Shown: piece after piece, positions 37,084 through 46,388 of the stretch
Layout: each line of letters begins with the position of its first letter
Numbering within the stretch: the first letter of the stretch is position 1
Origin: Bacteroides ndongoniae
Lineage (GTDB): Bacteria; Bacteroidota; Bacteroidia; Bacteroidales; Bacteroidaceae
Reading direction: 5' to 3'
NCBI RefSeq assembly: GCF_900108345.1
Contig: NZ_FNVV01000014.1
Coordinates: 124,001 to 188,000 of the forward strand
DNA length: 64,000 bases
Notes under the pieces: generated by a model
Database searches by the model: none
Seen by the model: the letters and a program-made list of their open reading frames with translations, nothing else
What the model was told of the DNA's origin: nothing
Position numbers and translations under genes: made by a program

Positions 37084-38628
37084 ATGGATTCTATCAAAAT
37101 CAACAAAGTGCAGATACGCAATCTGCAAATCGAGGATTACGACCAATTGGCCCAATCATTCACACGTGTATATTCGGACGGAAGCGACGTCTTCTGGACA
37201 CACAAGCAGATCGAGAAACTGATCCGCATCTTCCCCGAAGGACAGATTGTGACGGTAGTGGACGAGAAAATCGTGGGGTGCGCCCTCTCTATCATCGTCA
37301 ATTACGACGACGTGAAGAACGATCACACCTATGCTCAGGTGACGGGCAAAGAGACTTTCAATACGCACAATCCCAAGGGTAATATCCTGTACGGCATCGA
37401 AGTCTTCATCCATCCGCAATATCGCGGACTGCGTCTGGCACGCCGTATGTACGAATACCGCAAGGATCTTTGCGAGAAGCTGAACCTGAAAGCCATTATG
37501 TTCGGTGGTCGCATTCCCAACTACCACAAGTATGCCGACCAGATGCGCCCCAAGGAGTATATCGACAAGGTGCGCCAGAAGGAAATCTACGACCCGGTGC
37601 TCACCTTTCAGCTGTCGAACGACTTCCACGTGCGCAAGGTGATGCGCAACTATCTGCCCAACGACGAGGAATCGAAGCACTATGCCTGCCTCCTGCAGTG
37701 GGACAACATCTACTACCAGCCACCCACGCAGGAATACATCAATCCGAAGACCACCGTCCGCGTGGGCTTAGTGCAATGGCAGATGCGTGCCTATAAGACG
37801 CTGGACGACCTGTTCGAGCAGGTGGAATTCTTTGTCGACGCCGTGTCCGACTATAAGAGTGACTTTGTGCTGTTTCCCGAATACTTCAATGCCCCGCTGA
37901 TGGCAAAGTTCAACGACGAGGGTGAGTCGGAAGCCATCCGCGGTCTGGCCGCCTATACCGACGAGATACGCGAACGCTTCATCAAGCTGGCCATCAGCTA
38001 CAACATCAACATCATCACGGGCAGCATGCCGCTTATCAAGGAAGACGGACGCTTGTACAACATCGGTTTCCTCTGCCGCCGCGACGGCACGTACGAGATG
38101 TACGAAAAGATTCACGTCACGCCCGACGAAATCAAGAGCTGGGGCTTGAGCGGAGGTAAGACCTTGAAGACGTTCGAGACTGACTGTGCCAAGATCGGTG
38201 TCCTGATCTGCTACGACGTGGAGTTCCCCGAACTGTCGCGCATCATGGCCGACCAGGGCATGCAGATTCTGTTCGTACCTTTCCTGACCGATACGCAGAA
38301 TGCTTTCAACCGCGTTAAGGTCTGTGCCCATGCCCGTGCCATCGAGAACGAGTGCTTTGTGGTGATAGCCGGCAGTGTAGGCAACTTGCCGCGTGTGCAC
38401 AATATGGATATCCAGTATGCCCAGTCGGGTGTCTTTACGCCGTGCGATTTTGCTTTCCCCACCGACGGAAAGCGTGCGGAGGCCACTCCGAATACGGAGA
38501 TGATTCTGGTGTCGGATGTCGATTTGGATTTGCTGAACGAGCTGCATACGTACGGAAGTGTACGTAACCTGAAAGACCGTCGGAGCGATCTGTATGAAGT
38601 GCGGATGAAAAAACAGTCCCAGAGTTAA
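37084..38628 (+). CDS. GNAT acetyltransferase fused to carbon-nitrogen hydrolase
   Basis: A 514-residue cytoplasmic fusion. Residues ~1-200 are a GNAT domain with the acetyl-CoA loop region YGIEVFIHPQYRGLRLARRMYEYR. Residues ~220-510 are a nitrilase-superfamily amidohydrolase with the full Glu-Lys-Cys triad: Glu in FVLFPEYF, Lys in YEKIHVTPDE and Cys in VLICYDVEFPE. This domain order is known in many bacteria, but the substrate is not established. Length is typical for the fusion. It is a single-gene unit, with the terminator of the predicted antisense-side small RNA just after its stop. Confidence 0.92.
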   Translation: MDSIKINKVQIRNLQIEDYDQLAQSFTRVYSDGSDVFWTHKQIEKLIRIFPEGQIVTVVDEKIVGCALSIIVNYDDVKNDHTYAQVTGKETFNTHNPKGNILYGIEVFIHPQYRGLRLARRMYEYRKDLCEKLNLKAIMFGGRIPNYHKYADQMRPKEYIDKVRQKEIYDPVLTFQLSNDFHVRKVMRNYLPNDEESKHYACLLQWDNIYYQPPTQEYINPKTTVRVGLVQWQMRAYKTLDDLFEQVEFFVDAVSDYKSDFVLFPEYFNAPLMAKFNDEGESEAIRGLAAYTDEIRERFIKLAISYNINIITGSMPLIKEDGRLYNIGFLCRRDGTYEMYEKIHVTPDEIKSWGLSGGKTLKTFETDCAKIGVLICYDVEFPELSRIMADQGMQILFVPFLTDTQNAFNRVKVCAHARAIENECFVVIAGSVGNLPRVHNMDIQYAQSGVFTPCDFAFPTDGKRAEATPNTEMILVSDVDLDLLNELHTYGSVRNLKDRRSDLYEVRMKKQSQS

Positions 38629-38632
38629 GTGC

Positions 38633-38703
38633 AAAAAAAAAGGCTATCTATCCCAGACAGCCAATCTTTCTTGTTAACCTTAAATCTAATACTATGAAAA
38701 ACA
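38633..38703 (-). ncRNA. Predicted ~70-nt small RNA with own promoter and terminator
   Basis: On the minus strand a full promoter (TTTG, 19 nt, TACCTTTG) is followed by about 40 nt of A/T-rich sequence and then an intrinsic terminator: stem of GGCTGTCTGGGATAGATAGCC (21 nt; 38642-38662, one letter over a plain hairpin) and nine T (38633-38641). The unit lies between convergent coding genes and contains no ORF of use. The RNA would be about 70 nt. The spacing is the Bacteroides consensus, which makes chance unlikely. Confidence 0.65.
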
Positions 38704-38708
38704 CGTTG

Positions 38709-38739
38709 CAAAGGTAGCCCTTTTGGCGGAAACTCCAAA
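38709..38739 (-). promoter_or_regulatory. Consensus promoter of the predicted small RNA
   Basis: Minus strand: TTTG (38736-38739), 19-nt spacer, TACCTTTG (38709-38716). This is the only promoter in the window where both the -33 and -7 boxes match the Bacteroides consensus exactly at ideal spacing. Confidence 0.75.
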
Positions 38740-38850
38740 CTTTTGCTTCTTATTTCGTTGATTTATAACAGGATTTAAGAAAGTAAAACGCCTTTTTAAC
38801 GCATGTTTTGAATTTTCGATGTGTGAAGGCAAACGTATCAGTCAAGTGGA

Positions 38851-39411
38851 TTATATTTTACGGATGAATCTGGCAGGTACGCCACCTACGATGGTGTTGG
38901 CCGGTACGTTGCGTGTCACTACCGCACCGGCAGCTACAACGGCATTTTCGCCGATGGTCACTCCCTGGAGGATAGTGGCGTTGGAACCTACCCAGACATT
39001 TCGTTCGAGCACGATGGGAGCCGGATAAGTGATGGGTCTTTCTTCGGGCGACAGGCCGTGGTTCAGCGTGGCAAATACGACGTTGTGACCTATCTGGCAT
39101 CCGTCGCCCAAAGTTACTCCGCCATGGTCCTGAAAGTGGCAGCAGGCGTTGATGAACACATTTTCGCCCACGGTGATGTTTTTGCCGAAGTCGGTGTAGA
39201 AGGGAGGAAATACCCGCAAGGAGGCAGGCACCGTGTAGCCGAACAGTTCGGAAAGCAACCGGCGTACTTCTTCCGGAGTGTGGTAAGCGGTGTTCAGCTG
39301 GAAAGTGATGCGGCGGGCTTCGTCGCTCATTTCGTTCATGAATTTGAAAATGTCAGGTGTATTGAGAGCCTGACGGGTCTTTACGTAAGACAGGAAGTCG
39401 CTGATATTCAT
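38851..39411 (-). CDS. Hexapeptide-repeat sugar O-acetyltransferase (Maa/NodL type)
   Basis: A 186-residue acetyl-CoA-dependent acetyltransferase. The N-terminal helical cap (ARRITFQLNTAYHTPEEVRRLL) is typical of maltose/galactoside acetyltransferases. The left-handed beta-helix has the repeats ITVGENVFINACCHFQDHGG, VTLGDGCQIG, NVWVGSNATIL and VTIGENAVVAAGAVV, with catalytic His in LNHGLSPEERP or CCHFQDHG. It acts in the cytoplasm on a sugar hydroxyl; the acceptor is not predictable. Monocistronic by position. Confidence 0.9.
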   Translation of the reverse strand: MNISDFLSYVKTRQALNTPDIFKFMNEMSDEARRITFQLNTAYHTPEEVRRLLSELFGYTVPASLRVFPPFYTDFGKNITVGENVFINACCHFQDHGGVTLGDGCQIGHNVVFATLNHGLSPEERPITYPAPIVLERNVWVGSNATILQGVTIGENAVVAAGAVVTRNVPANTIVGGVPARFIRKI

Positions 39412-39787
39412 ATCGGTATTTCTATTTACTAATTGGGTTCACTTTAAAAAGTCTGTTTCCTATGAGTCTCTTTATAGTTACTATCGCTTTGCTTTGTCAT
39501 CCTGAACGCCGTGAAGGATCTGTTATCACATAGCCTTTGAAAGAGATCAGGCAACAGGTCTACAAGGCCGGGATGTCCTGCTTGATAGGGCACCGCTTGA
39601 AACACCTTGTCAACTCGATCTTGCGAAAGTTGAGTTACTAATTGTTCGGCAAAAGTACTTGTATACCGATGGATGGAATGTGGATGTATTACGGTTCGTT
39701 GTATTCATTTTACAGATTCTGTTCCGATCCGTTCTCTCTTTACGGCTAAATTGCCTACATTTGTGGGAAAGTAAAAACGTATCGGTT
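39412..39787. other. 376-bp gene-free stretch between divergent genes
   Basis: Contains a REP-like palindromic word TCCTGAACGCCGTGAAGGA (39502-39520), a small stem CAACTC/GAGTTG-type pair near 39610-39635, and the -7 element TACATTTG at 39756-39763 for the AraC gene. No further gene is seen. Confidence 0.5.
39756..39763 (+). promoter_or_regulatory. -7 element of the AraC-family gene
   Basis: TACATTTG, 24 bp before ATG 39788; it supports that start over the longer in-frame extension from 39659. Confidence 0.55.
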
Positions 39788-40687
39788 ATGAAAGATGTAA
39801 TTAAACTGGAGAATGTAGAGCAATACAACGATTTGTTCGGACTGGAAACACTGCATCCGCTTGTCAGTGTGGTCGACCTGTCGCAGGCTACGCGTCATCC
39901 CGAACATTTTGTCCTGAACTACGGCGTGTATGCCCTGTTTCTGAAACAGACCCGTTGCGGAGATATCCGCTATGGCAGGCAGACTTACGACTATCAGGAA
40001 GGCACGGTGACCAGCTTTGCGCCGGGGCAGATTGTCGAAACAACGTTGGAGCAGGGAACACCCCTGAATGCCTGTGGCCTGTTGTTCCATCCCGACCTGA
40101 TAAAAGGAACATCGTTGGGACAGGAAATCAAACATTATTCTTTCTTCGCCTACAGTTCGAACGAAGCCCTTCATCTGTCGGAAGAAGAACGGAGCGTTTT
40201 TCTGGACTGTCTGAAGAAGATACAGATGGAGCTGAATCATCCTATTGACAGGCATAGCAAACGGCTGATTTCGAAGAACATCGAGCTGCTGTTGGATTAT
40301 TGCATGCGTTTCTACGAACGCCAGTTCACAACCCGTGCCGTTGTGAATAAGGATGTACTGATGCGCTTCGAGGACTTGCTCGACGAGTATTTTGCCAGCG
40401 ACAAACCTCAGACAGAGGGACTGCCTTCGGTCCGGTATTTTGCCGAGAAAGTATTTCTGTCGCCCAATTACTTCGGCGATCTGGTGAAAAAAGAGACGGG
40501 CAAGACTCCTCAGGAATATATACAGACCAAACTGATAGACCAGGCCAAGGAGATGATTGCAAGTACGGAAAAAACAGTCAGCCAGATAGCCTACGAGCTG
40601 GGTTTCCAGTATTCGCAGCACTTCAACCGCATCTTCAAGAAAAACGTCGGATATACGCCGGGCGAGTACCGGAAACTGCTGGCCTGA
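39788..40687 (+). CDS. AraC-family transcriptional regulator
   Basis: A 299-residue soluble regulator from ATG 39788 (MKDVIKLENVEQYND). Residues ~1-170 are a cupin-like sensor domain (FVLNYGVYALFLKQTRCGDIRY, EGTVTSFAPGQIVE). Residues ~200-299 are a standard two-HTH AraC domain (SVRYFAEKVFLSPNYFGDLVKKETG; VSQIAYELGFQYSQHFNRIFKKNVGYTPGEYRK). Ligand and targets are unknown. The divergent acetyltransferase gene is a possible target by position only. Confidence 0.92.
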   Translation: MKDVIKLENVEQYNDLFGLETLHPLVSVVDLSQATRHPEHFVLNYGVYALFLKQTRCGDIRYGRQTYDYQEGTVTSFAPGQIVETTLEQGTPLNACGLLFHPDLIKGTSLGQEIKHYSFFAYSSNEALHLSEEERSVFLDCLKKIQMELNHPIDRHSKRLISKNIELLLDYCMRFYERQFTTRAVVNKDVLMRFEDLLDEYFASDKPQTEGLPSVRYFAEKVFLSPNYFGDLVKKETGKTPQEYIQTKLIDQAKEMIASTEKTVSQIAYELGFQYSQHFNRIFKKNVGYTPGEYRKLLA

Positions 40688-40731
40688 ATAAATAAACAAT
40701 CTTAAAAGCACTGATTTATCCAACTTTTTTA

Positions 40732-40739
40732 TAAATTTG
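40732..40739 (+). promoter_or_regulatory. -7 element of the ileS operon
   Basis: TAAATTTG, 41 bp before the ileS start. Confidence 0.6.
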
Positions 40740-40780
40740 CGCCCTTAAAAATAAAAGTGTATTTAGGAGACATTTAAGAT

Positions 40781-43700
40781 ATGAGTAAGAAGTTTGCCGA
40801 ATATTCGAAGTTCGACCTTTCAGAAGTGAACAAAGAAGTATTGAAGAAATGGGACGAAAACCAGGTTTTCACCAAGAGTATGACAGAACGTGAAGGATGT
40901 CCTTCCTTCGTATTTTTCGAAGGACCTCCCTCGGCCAACGGTATGCCGGGTATTCACCACGTAATGGCACGTTCCATTAAAGATATTTTCTGCCGTTACA
41001 AGACGATGAAAGGCTTCCAGGTAAAGCGTAAGGCCGGATGGGATACTCACGGACTCCCTGTGGAACTGGGTGTGGAGAAAGCACTGGGCATTACGAAGGA
41101 AGACATCGGAAAAACCATCTCCGTGGCCGACTATAACGCTGCCTGCCGCAAGGACGTGATGAAGTTCACGAAAGAATGGGAGGACCTGACACACAAGATG
41201 GGATATTGGGTAGACATGAAAGATCCGTATATCACCTACGACAACCGTTACATCGAGACACTGTGGTGGCTTCTGAAGCAGTTGTACAAGAAAGGACTTC
41301 TTTACAAGGGATATACCATTCAGCCATATTCGCCTGCTGCCGGTACAGGACTGAGCTCGCACGAGCTGAACCAGCCGGGATGCTATCGCGACGTGAAGGA
41401 TCTGACGGTAGTCGGACAGTTCAGAATGAAGAACCCGAAACCGGAGATGGCAGAGTGGGGAACCCCTTACTTCATAGCATGGACTACTACTCCGTGGACT
41501 TTGCCCAGCAACACAGCACTCTGTGTAGGCCCGAAAATCGACTATGTAGCCGTACAGACTTACAATGGTTATACCGGCGAAAAGATGACGGTTGTTCTGG
41601 CCAAGGCATTGCTCTACACACACTTCAATAAAAAGGCGGAAGACATTGCATTAGAGGATTATAAGCCCGGCGATAAACTGATTCCGTTCAAGGTAGTCGG
41701 CGAGTACAAAGGTACCGACCTGGTCGGCATGGAGTACGAACAGCTGATTCCTTGGGTGAAGCCGACCGAACTGGATAAGGACGGTAACTGGCAGGAAGCA
41801 TCGGCAAAAGCTTTCCGTGTGATTCCCGGTGACTATGTGACGACGGAAGATGGTACGGGTATCGTACACATCGCCCCGACTTTTGGTGCCGACGATGCCA
41901 ACGTGGCACGTGCAGCCGGCATCCCGTCGCTGTTCATGATCAACAAGCGCGGCGAGACCCGTCCGATGGTCGACCTGACCGGTAAGTTCTATCTGCTGGA
42001 CGAACTGGACGAGAAGTTTGTAGCCGAGTGTGTGGATGTTGAGGCTTATAAGGAATACCAGGGCCGTTGGGTGAAGAATGCTTACGACCCGCAATTCACC
42101 GTAGACGGCAAGTACGACGAAAAGGCCGCACAGGCAGCCGAGTCGCTCGACTTCTACATCTGCATGATGATGAAAGCCGCCAACCAGGCATTTAAGATCG
42201 AGAAACATGTACACAACTATCCCCACTGCTGGCGTACAGACAAACCGGTGCTCTACTATCCGTTGGACAGCTGGTTCATCCGCAGTACGGCTTGCAAGGA
42301 ACGCATGATGGAGCTGAACAAGACCATTAACTGGAAACCGGAAAGCACCGGTACAGGACGTTTCGGCAAGTGGCTGGAGAATCTGAACGACTGGAACCTG
42401 AGCCGTTCGCGCTACTGGGGTACTCCGCTTCCTATCTGGCGTACCGAAGACGGCACGGAAGAGAAGTGTATCGAGTCGGTAGAAGAACTTTACGCCGAGG
42501 TAGAAAAATCGGTGGCTGCCGGTCTGATGCAAAGCAATCCTTACAAGGAGAAAGGCTTTGTTCCCGGTGTATATACCAAAGAAAATTACGATAAGATAGA
42601 TTTGCACCGTCCGTATGTCGACGATATTATCCTTGTTTCGAAAGACGGTCAGCCCATGAAGCGTGAGTCGGACCTGATAGACGTATGGTTCGATTCCGGT
42701 TCCATGCCTTATGCACAGATTCATTATCCGTTCGAGAATAAAGAACTGCTTGATTCGCATCAGGTATATCCGGCCGACTTCATCGCCGAAGGTGTGGACC
42801 AGACACGTGGCTGGTTCTTTACACTGCACGCCATTGCTACCATGGTCTTCGACAGCGTATCTTACAAGACGGTTATTTCCAACGGACTGGTGCTCGACAA
42901 GAATGGCAACAAGATGTCGAAGCGTTTGGGCAATGCAGTCGATCCTTTCGCTACGATCGAGAAATATGGTTCCGACCCCTTGCGCTGGTACATGATTACC
43001 AACTCTTCGCCGTGGGACAACCTGAAGTTCGATGTGGACGGAGTAGAGGAAGTACGCCGTAAGTTCTTCGGCACGCTCTACAACACCTATTCGTTCTTCG
43101 CCCTTTACGCCAACGTGGACGGATTTGAGTACAAGGAAGCCGACGTGCCGATGGCAGAACGTCCGGAAATAGACCGCTGGATTCTTTCCGTATTGAATAC
43201 GCTGGTGAAGAACGTAGATGCCTGCTATAACGACTACGAACCGACAAGAGCCGGACGTCTGATTTCCGACTTTGTCAACGACAACCTGTCTAACTGGTAT
43301 GTCCGTCTGAACCGCAAACGTTTCTGGGGCGGAGAATTCACACAAGACAAACTGTCTGCTTATCAGACATTGTATACCTGTCTGGAGACCGTAGCCAAGC
43401 TGATGGCTCCTATTGCTCCTTTCTATGCCGATATGTTGTACATGGACCTGATTGCCGTAACCGGACGCGACAACGTAGTTTCCGTGCACTTGGCCAAGTT
43501 CCCGGTATGTCAGGAAGGCATGATCGACAAGGAGCTGGAAGCCCGTATGCAGATGGCTCAGGACGTCACTTCGATGGTATTGGCATTGCGCCGTAAGGTG
43601 AACATCAAGGTTCGCCAGCCGCTACAGTGCATCATGATTCCTGTAGTTGACGAGGAACAGCGTGCCCATGTGGAAGCAGTGAAGTCGCTCATCATGAACG

Positions 43701-44284
43701 AAGTGAATGTCAAGGAAATCCGTTTCGTGGACGGCGCAGCCGGTGTGCTTGTCAAGAAGGTGAAATGCGACTTCAAGAAGCTGGGACCGAAATTTGGCAA
43801 GCAGATGAAAGCGGTGGCAGCACAAGTGGCAGAAATGTCGCAGGAAGCCATTGCCGAACTGGAGAAGGCCGGTTCGTATACCTTCCATCTGGACAGTGGC
43901 GATGCGACCATCGAGACGAGCGACGTTGAAATCTTCAGCGAAGATATTCCCGGCTGGCTGGTGGCTAACGAAGGCAAGCTGACCGTTGCTCTGGAGGTCA
44001 CTGTGACTGAAGAGTTGCGTCGTGAAGGTGTAGCCCGTGAACTGGTGAACCGTATCCAGAATCTGCGCAAGTCGAGCGGATTTGAAATAACTGATAAAAT
44101 TCGGATCTGCTTATCAAAAAATCAGCAGACAGATGATGCGGTAACCGAATATAAAGACTATATTTGTAACCAAGTCTTGGGAACCTCACTTACGCTTGTG
44201 GATGAGGTAGAAAACGGTACAGAGTTGAATTTCGATGATTTCTCTTTGTTCATAAACGTTGAAAAGGAAGTGGCTAAGGCTTAA
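40781..44284 (+). CDS. ileS: Isoleucyl-tRNA synthetase
   Basis: A 1167-residue class I aminoacyl-tRNA synthetase charging tRNA-Ile. The HIGH-type motif is in PPSANGMPGIHHVMARS (~50-66), the editing domain contains WTTTPWTLPSNTALCVGP and GTGIVHIAPTFGADD, the KMSKS motif is NKMSKRLG near residue 710, followed by the anticodon-binding domain (WYVRLNRKRFWGG) and a long C-terminal region. Length fits the long, eukaryote-like IleRS clade seen in many Bacteroidetes, which can be less sensitive to mupirocin; resistance here is only inferred. It leads an operon with the DksA-like gene, lspA and two further ORFs. Confidence 0.98.
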   Translation: MSKKFAEYSKFDLSEVNKEVLKKWDENQVFTKSMTEREGCPSFVFFEGPPSANGMPGIHHVMARSIKDIFCRYKTMKGFQVKRKAGWDTHGLPVELGVEKALGITKEDIGKTISVADYNAACRKDVMKFTKEWEDLTHKMGYWVDMKDPYITYDNRYIETLWWLLKQLYKKGLLYKGYTIQPYSPAAGTGLSSHELNQPGCYRDVKDLTVVGQFRMKNPKPEMAEWGTPYFIAWTTTPWTLPSNTALCVGPKIDYVAVQTYNGYTGEKMTVVLAKALLYTHFNKKAEDIALEDYKPGDKLIPFKVVGEYKGTDLVGMEYEQLIPWVKPTELDKDGNWQEASAKAFRVIPGDYVTTEDGTGIVHIAPTFGADDANVARAAGIPSLFMINKRGETRPMVDLTGKFYLLDELDEKFVAECVDVEAYKEYQGRWVKNAYDPQFTVDGKYDEKAAQAAESLDFYICMMMKAANQAFKIEKHVHNYPHCWRTDKPVLYYPLDSWFIRSTACKERMMELNKTINWKPESTGTGRFGKWLENLNDWNLSRSRYWGTPLPIWRTEDGTEEKCIESVEELYAEVEKSVAAGLMQSNPYKEKGFVPGVYTKENYDKIDLHRPYVDDIILVSKDGQPMKRESDLIDVWFDSGSMPYAQIHYPFENKELLDSHQVYPADFIAEGVDQTRGWFFTLHAIATMVFDSVSYKTVISNGLVLDKNGNKMSKRLGNAVDPFATIEKYGSDPLRWYMITNSSPWDNLKFDVDGVEEVRRKFFGTLYNTYSFFALYANVDGFEYKEADVPMAERPEIDRWILSVLNTLVKNVDACYNDYEPTRAGRLISDFVNDNLSNWYVRLNRKRFWGGEFTQDKLSAYQTLYTCLETVAKLMAPIAPFYADMLYMDLIAVTGRDNVVSVHLAKFPVCQEGMIDKELEARMQMAQDVTSMVLALRRKVNIKVRQPLQCIMIPVVDEEQRAHVEAVKSLIMNEVNVKEIRFVDGAAGVLVKKVKCDFKKLGPKFGKQMKAVAAQVAEMSQEAIAELEKAGSYTFHLDSGDATIETSDVEIFSEDIPGWLVANEGKLTVALEVTVTEELRREGVARELVNRIQNLRKSSGFEITDKIRICLSKNQQTDDAVTEYKDYICNQVLGTSLTLVDEVENGTELNFDDFSLFINVEKEVAKA

Positions 44285-44325
44285 AAGAGAACCATATTAA
44301 GAACCCTAAATAAAATTCTAAAGCT

Positions 44326-44706
44326 ATGGCAGAAAAGACAAGATACTCGGATGCTGAATTGGAAGAATTCCGCGCCATTATAATGGAAAAGCTGGAATTG
44401 GCACAACGCGATTATGATTTGCTGAAAGCAAGTCTGACAGGTGCCGATGGAAACGATACAGACGATACATCGCCTACTTACAAGGTGTTGGAGGAAGGTG
44501 CCAATACATTGTCAAAGGAAGAAACAACGCGTCTGGCACAGCGTCAGTTGAAGTTTATTCAAGGATTGCAGGCTGCATTGGTACGCATCGAGAATAAGAC
44601 GTACGGCATCTGCCGCGAGACCGGTAAGCTGATTCCTGCTGAACGCTTGCGTGCTGTGCCTCATGCAACTTTGAGTATAGAAGCTAAAAACAACGGAAAG
44701 AAGTAA
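44326..44706 (+). CDS. TraR/DksA-family protein with a degenerate zinc finger
   Basis: A 126-residue helical protein with a DksA-like coiled coil (EFRAIIMEKLELAQRDYDLLKASL) and acidic tip region (DGNDTDDTSP). The C-terminal zinc-finger-like segment reads YGICRETGKLIPAERLRAVPHATLSIEAK: only one of the four zinc cysteines remains. DksA-type proteins bind the RNA polymerase secondary channel; this one probably keeps the fold without zinc. The lspA gene starts on the base after its stop codon, so translation is likely coupled. Confidence 0.85.
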   Translation: MAEKTRYSDAELEEFRAIIMEKLELAQRDYDLLKASLTGADGNDTDDTSPTYKVLEEGANTLSKEETTRLAQRQLKFIQGLQAALVRIENKTYGICRETGKLIPAERLRAVPHATLSIEAKNNGKK

Positions 44707-45339
44707 ATGAGTAAAATTCTCACGAAAGGCCGGATAGCCTTGTCCGTTATATTTTCGGTATTGATCATTGACCAGATTATCAAAATCTGGATTAAGACTC
44801 ACATGTTCTGGCATGAGAGCATCCGGGTGACCGACTGGTTCTATATCTATTTTACCGAGAATAATGGCATGGCTTTCGGCATGGAAATTTTCGGAAAATT
44901 GTTCCTGACCAGCTTCCGTATAGTTGCAGTGGCATTCATAGGATGGTTCCTGTACAAGTTTGTGAAGCATGGGATGAAGACCGGTTTCATTGTCTGCATT
45001 TCACTGATTCTGACCGGAGCTTTGGGGAATATTATAGACAGCGTATTTTACGGAGTCATCTTCAACGAAAGCACCCATGCGCAGATTGCATCCTTTATGC
45101 CGGAAGAAGGCGGATATGCGCCGTTGTTCTATGGTAAGGTAGTAGATATGTTCTATTTCCCTATCATCGAGACCGACTGGCCGCAGTGGATGCCATTTGT
45201 CGGAGGGGAACATTTTATATTCTTTAGCCCTATCTTCAATTTTGCTGATGCGGCCATCAGTTGTGGTATTATAGCTCTGCTGCTGTTCTATAGCAAATAT
45301 TTGAATGATGCCTATCATGCTGTGACAAAAAAATCATGA
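44707..45339 (+). CDS. lspA: Lipoprotein signal peptidase (signal peptidase II)
   Basis: A 210-residue inner-membrane aspartic protease that cleaves prolipoproteins. Four helices are visible (ALSVIFSVLIIDQIIKIWI, FRIVAVAFIGWFLYKFV, TGFIVCISLILTGALGNIID, FADAAISCGIIALLLFY). The catalytic Asp pair is in GALGNIIDSVFYG and FNFADAAISCG; FTENNGMAFG is the other conserved block. An extra periplasmic loop (~120-165) makes it longer than the ~165-residue proteobacterial form, as usual in Bacteroidetes. It overlaps the next gene by 4 bp. Confidence 0.97.
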   Translation: MSKILTKGRIALSVIFSVLIIDQIIKIWIKTHMFWHESIRVTDWFYIYFTENNGMAFGMEIFGKLFLTSFRIVAVAFIGWFLYKFVKHGMKTGFIVCISLILTGALGNIIDSVFYGVIFNESTHAQIASFMPEEGGYAPLFYGKVVDMFYFPIIETDWPQWMPFVGGEHFIFFSPIFNFADAAISCGIIALLLFYSKYLNDAYHAVTKKS

Positions 45340-46388
45340 AAGGAAAGATGCGGATTCGATGGTATAGTATTGCTCTGTCGGTTTTATGTCTGAGTGCTTG
45401 TCAGGTGAAAAGACCTGACACAGTGCTGCCAGATGCGACGATGGAGAATGTGCTTTATGATTACCACATTGCCAAGGCAATGGGCGAGGATATCCCCTAC
45501 AATGACTCGTACAAAAAGGTGCTCTATGTAGAATCCGTCTTCAAGAAGTATGGCATCACTCAGGCGCAGTTCGATTCATCCATGGTGTGGTTTGCCCGCA
45601 ACCCCGATGCCTTGACCAAGGTATACGAGAAAGTCAACCAACGGCTGAAAGCCCGGCGCGACGGCATCAACCACCTGATTGCCTTAAGGGAAAACCGTCC
45701 TAAGTCCTCCCGTCCGGGAGACAGCATTGATGTGTGGTTCGGACAGCGCATTTATCAGCTGACGGGCATGCCTTTGGACAATAAAGTTGCCTTTACCATA
45801 CCTTCCGACTCCAATTTCCATAGCCGTGACACCTTGCGGTGGAGCGTCCGTTTCCAGATGCTGGGTAAAGCGGCGGATGTGCTTACGGCACCTGTGATGG
45901 GAATGCAGGTAGCCTACTCCAAAGATACGGTTATCAGCACCATGCTGCATGTGCTGAAGGAAGGTACGAATACGCTGACCCTGTATGCCGACACGTTAGG
46001 CGATATCAAGGAGGTCCGTGGCTTTGTGTACTATCCGAAACAGGAGGAAGCCGGCGACTTGCTTCTTGACCGGATTTCGCTGATGCGCTACCATGCGAAA
46101 GACTCCTTGCCGGCAATTGCAGCCGATACCTTGCAGGCCGATTCGTTGCGTGCCGATTCCTTGCGGAAAGACTCTTTGCCCAAAGCGAAGGACGATGTGC
46201 AGAAGCTGCAGGAAACGCCCTCGCAGCAGGAAGAACGCTCGGAAGAACGTGCACGTCCTCGTCCGGGCGTCAACAATGTGCCGGTTAGCAACAATACTTC
46301 TACCCTGAAGTCCGGACAGCGGTTGCAAAAAGCTACCTTAAAGAAGCAGAATGTGGTTCCTTTAAAAACAAGAATGCGAGAAGAATGA
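45336..46388 (+). CDS. DUF4296 lipoprotein
   Basis: A 350-residue predicted lipoprotein (SIALSVLCLSACQV, lipid on Cys). Residues ~25-115 are the DUF4296 domain (DTVLPDATMENVLYDYHIAKA, VESVFKKYGITQAQFDSSMVWF). The middle part is beta-rich. The C-terminus is low-complexity and charged (DTLQADSLRADSLRKDSL repeats, then a Lys/Arg/Gln-rich tail). Function is unknown. A 4-bp ATGA-type overlap with lspA before it and with the next ORF after it indicates tight translational coupling. Confidence 0.88.
   Translation: MKGKMRIRWYSIALSVLCLSACQVKRPDTVLPDATMENVLYDYHIAKAMGEDIPYNDSYKKVLYVESVFKKYGITQAQFDSSMVWFARNPDALTKVYEKVNQRLKARRDGINHLIALRENRPKSSRPGDSIDVWFGQRIYQLTGMPLDNKVAFTIPSDSNFHSRDTLRWSVRFQMLGKAADVLTAPVMGMQVAYSKDTVISTMLHVLKEGTNTLTLYADTLGDIKEVRGFVYYPKQEEAGDLLLDRISLMRYHAKDSLPAIAADTLQADSLRADSLRKDSLPKAKDDVQKLQETPSQQEERSEERARPRPGVNNVPVSNNTSTLKSGQRLQKATLKKQNVVPLKTRMREE

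Noticed and set aside
41651..43489. Long antisense frame inside ileS (612 codons)
   Set aside because: It lies fully within ileS, shows no recognisable domain, and reflects the codon bias of the opposite strand. The same holds for the 539-codon frame antisense to the C39 exporter (53960-55579).
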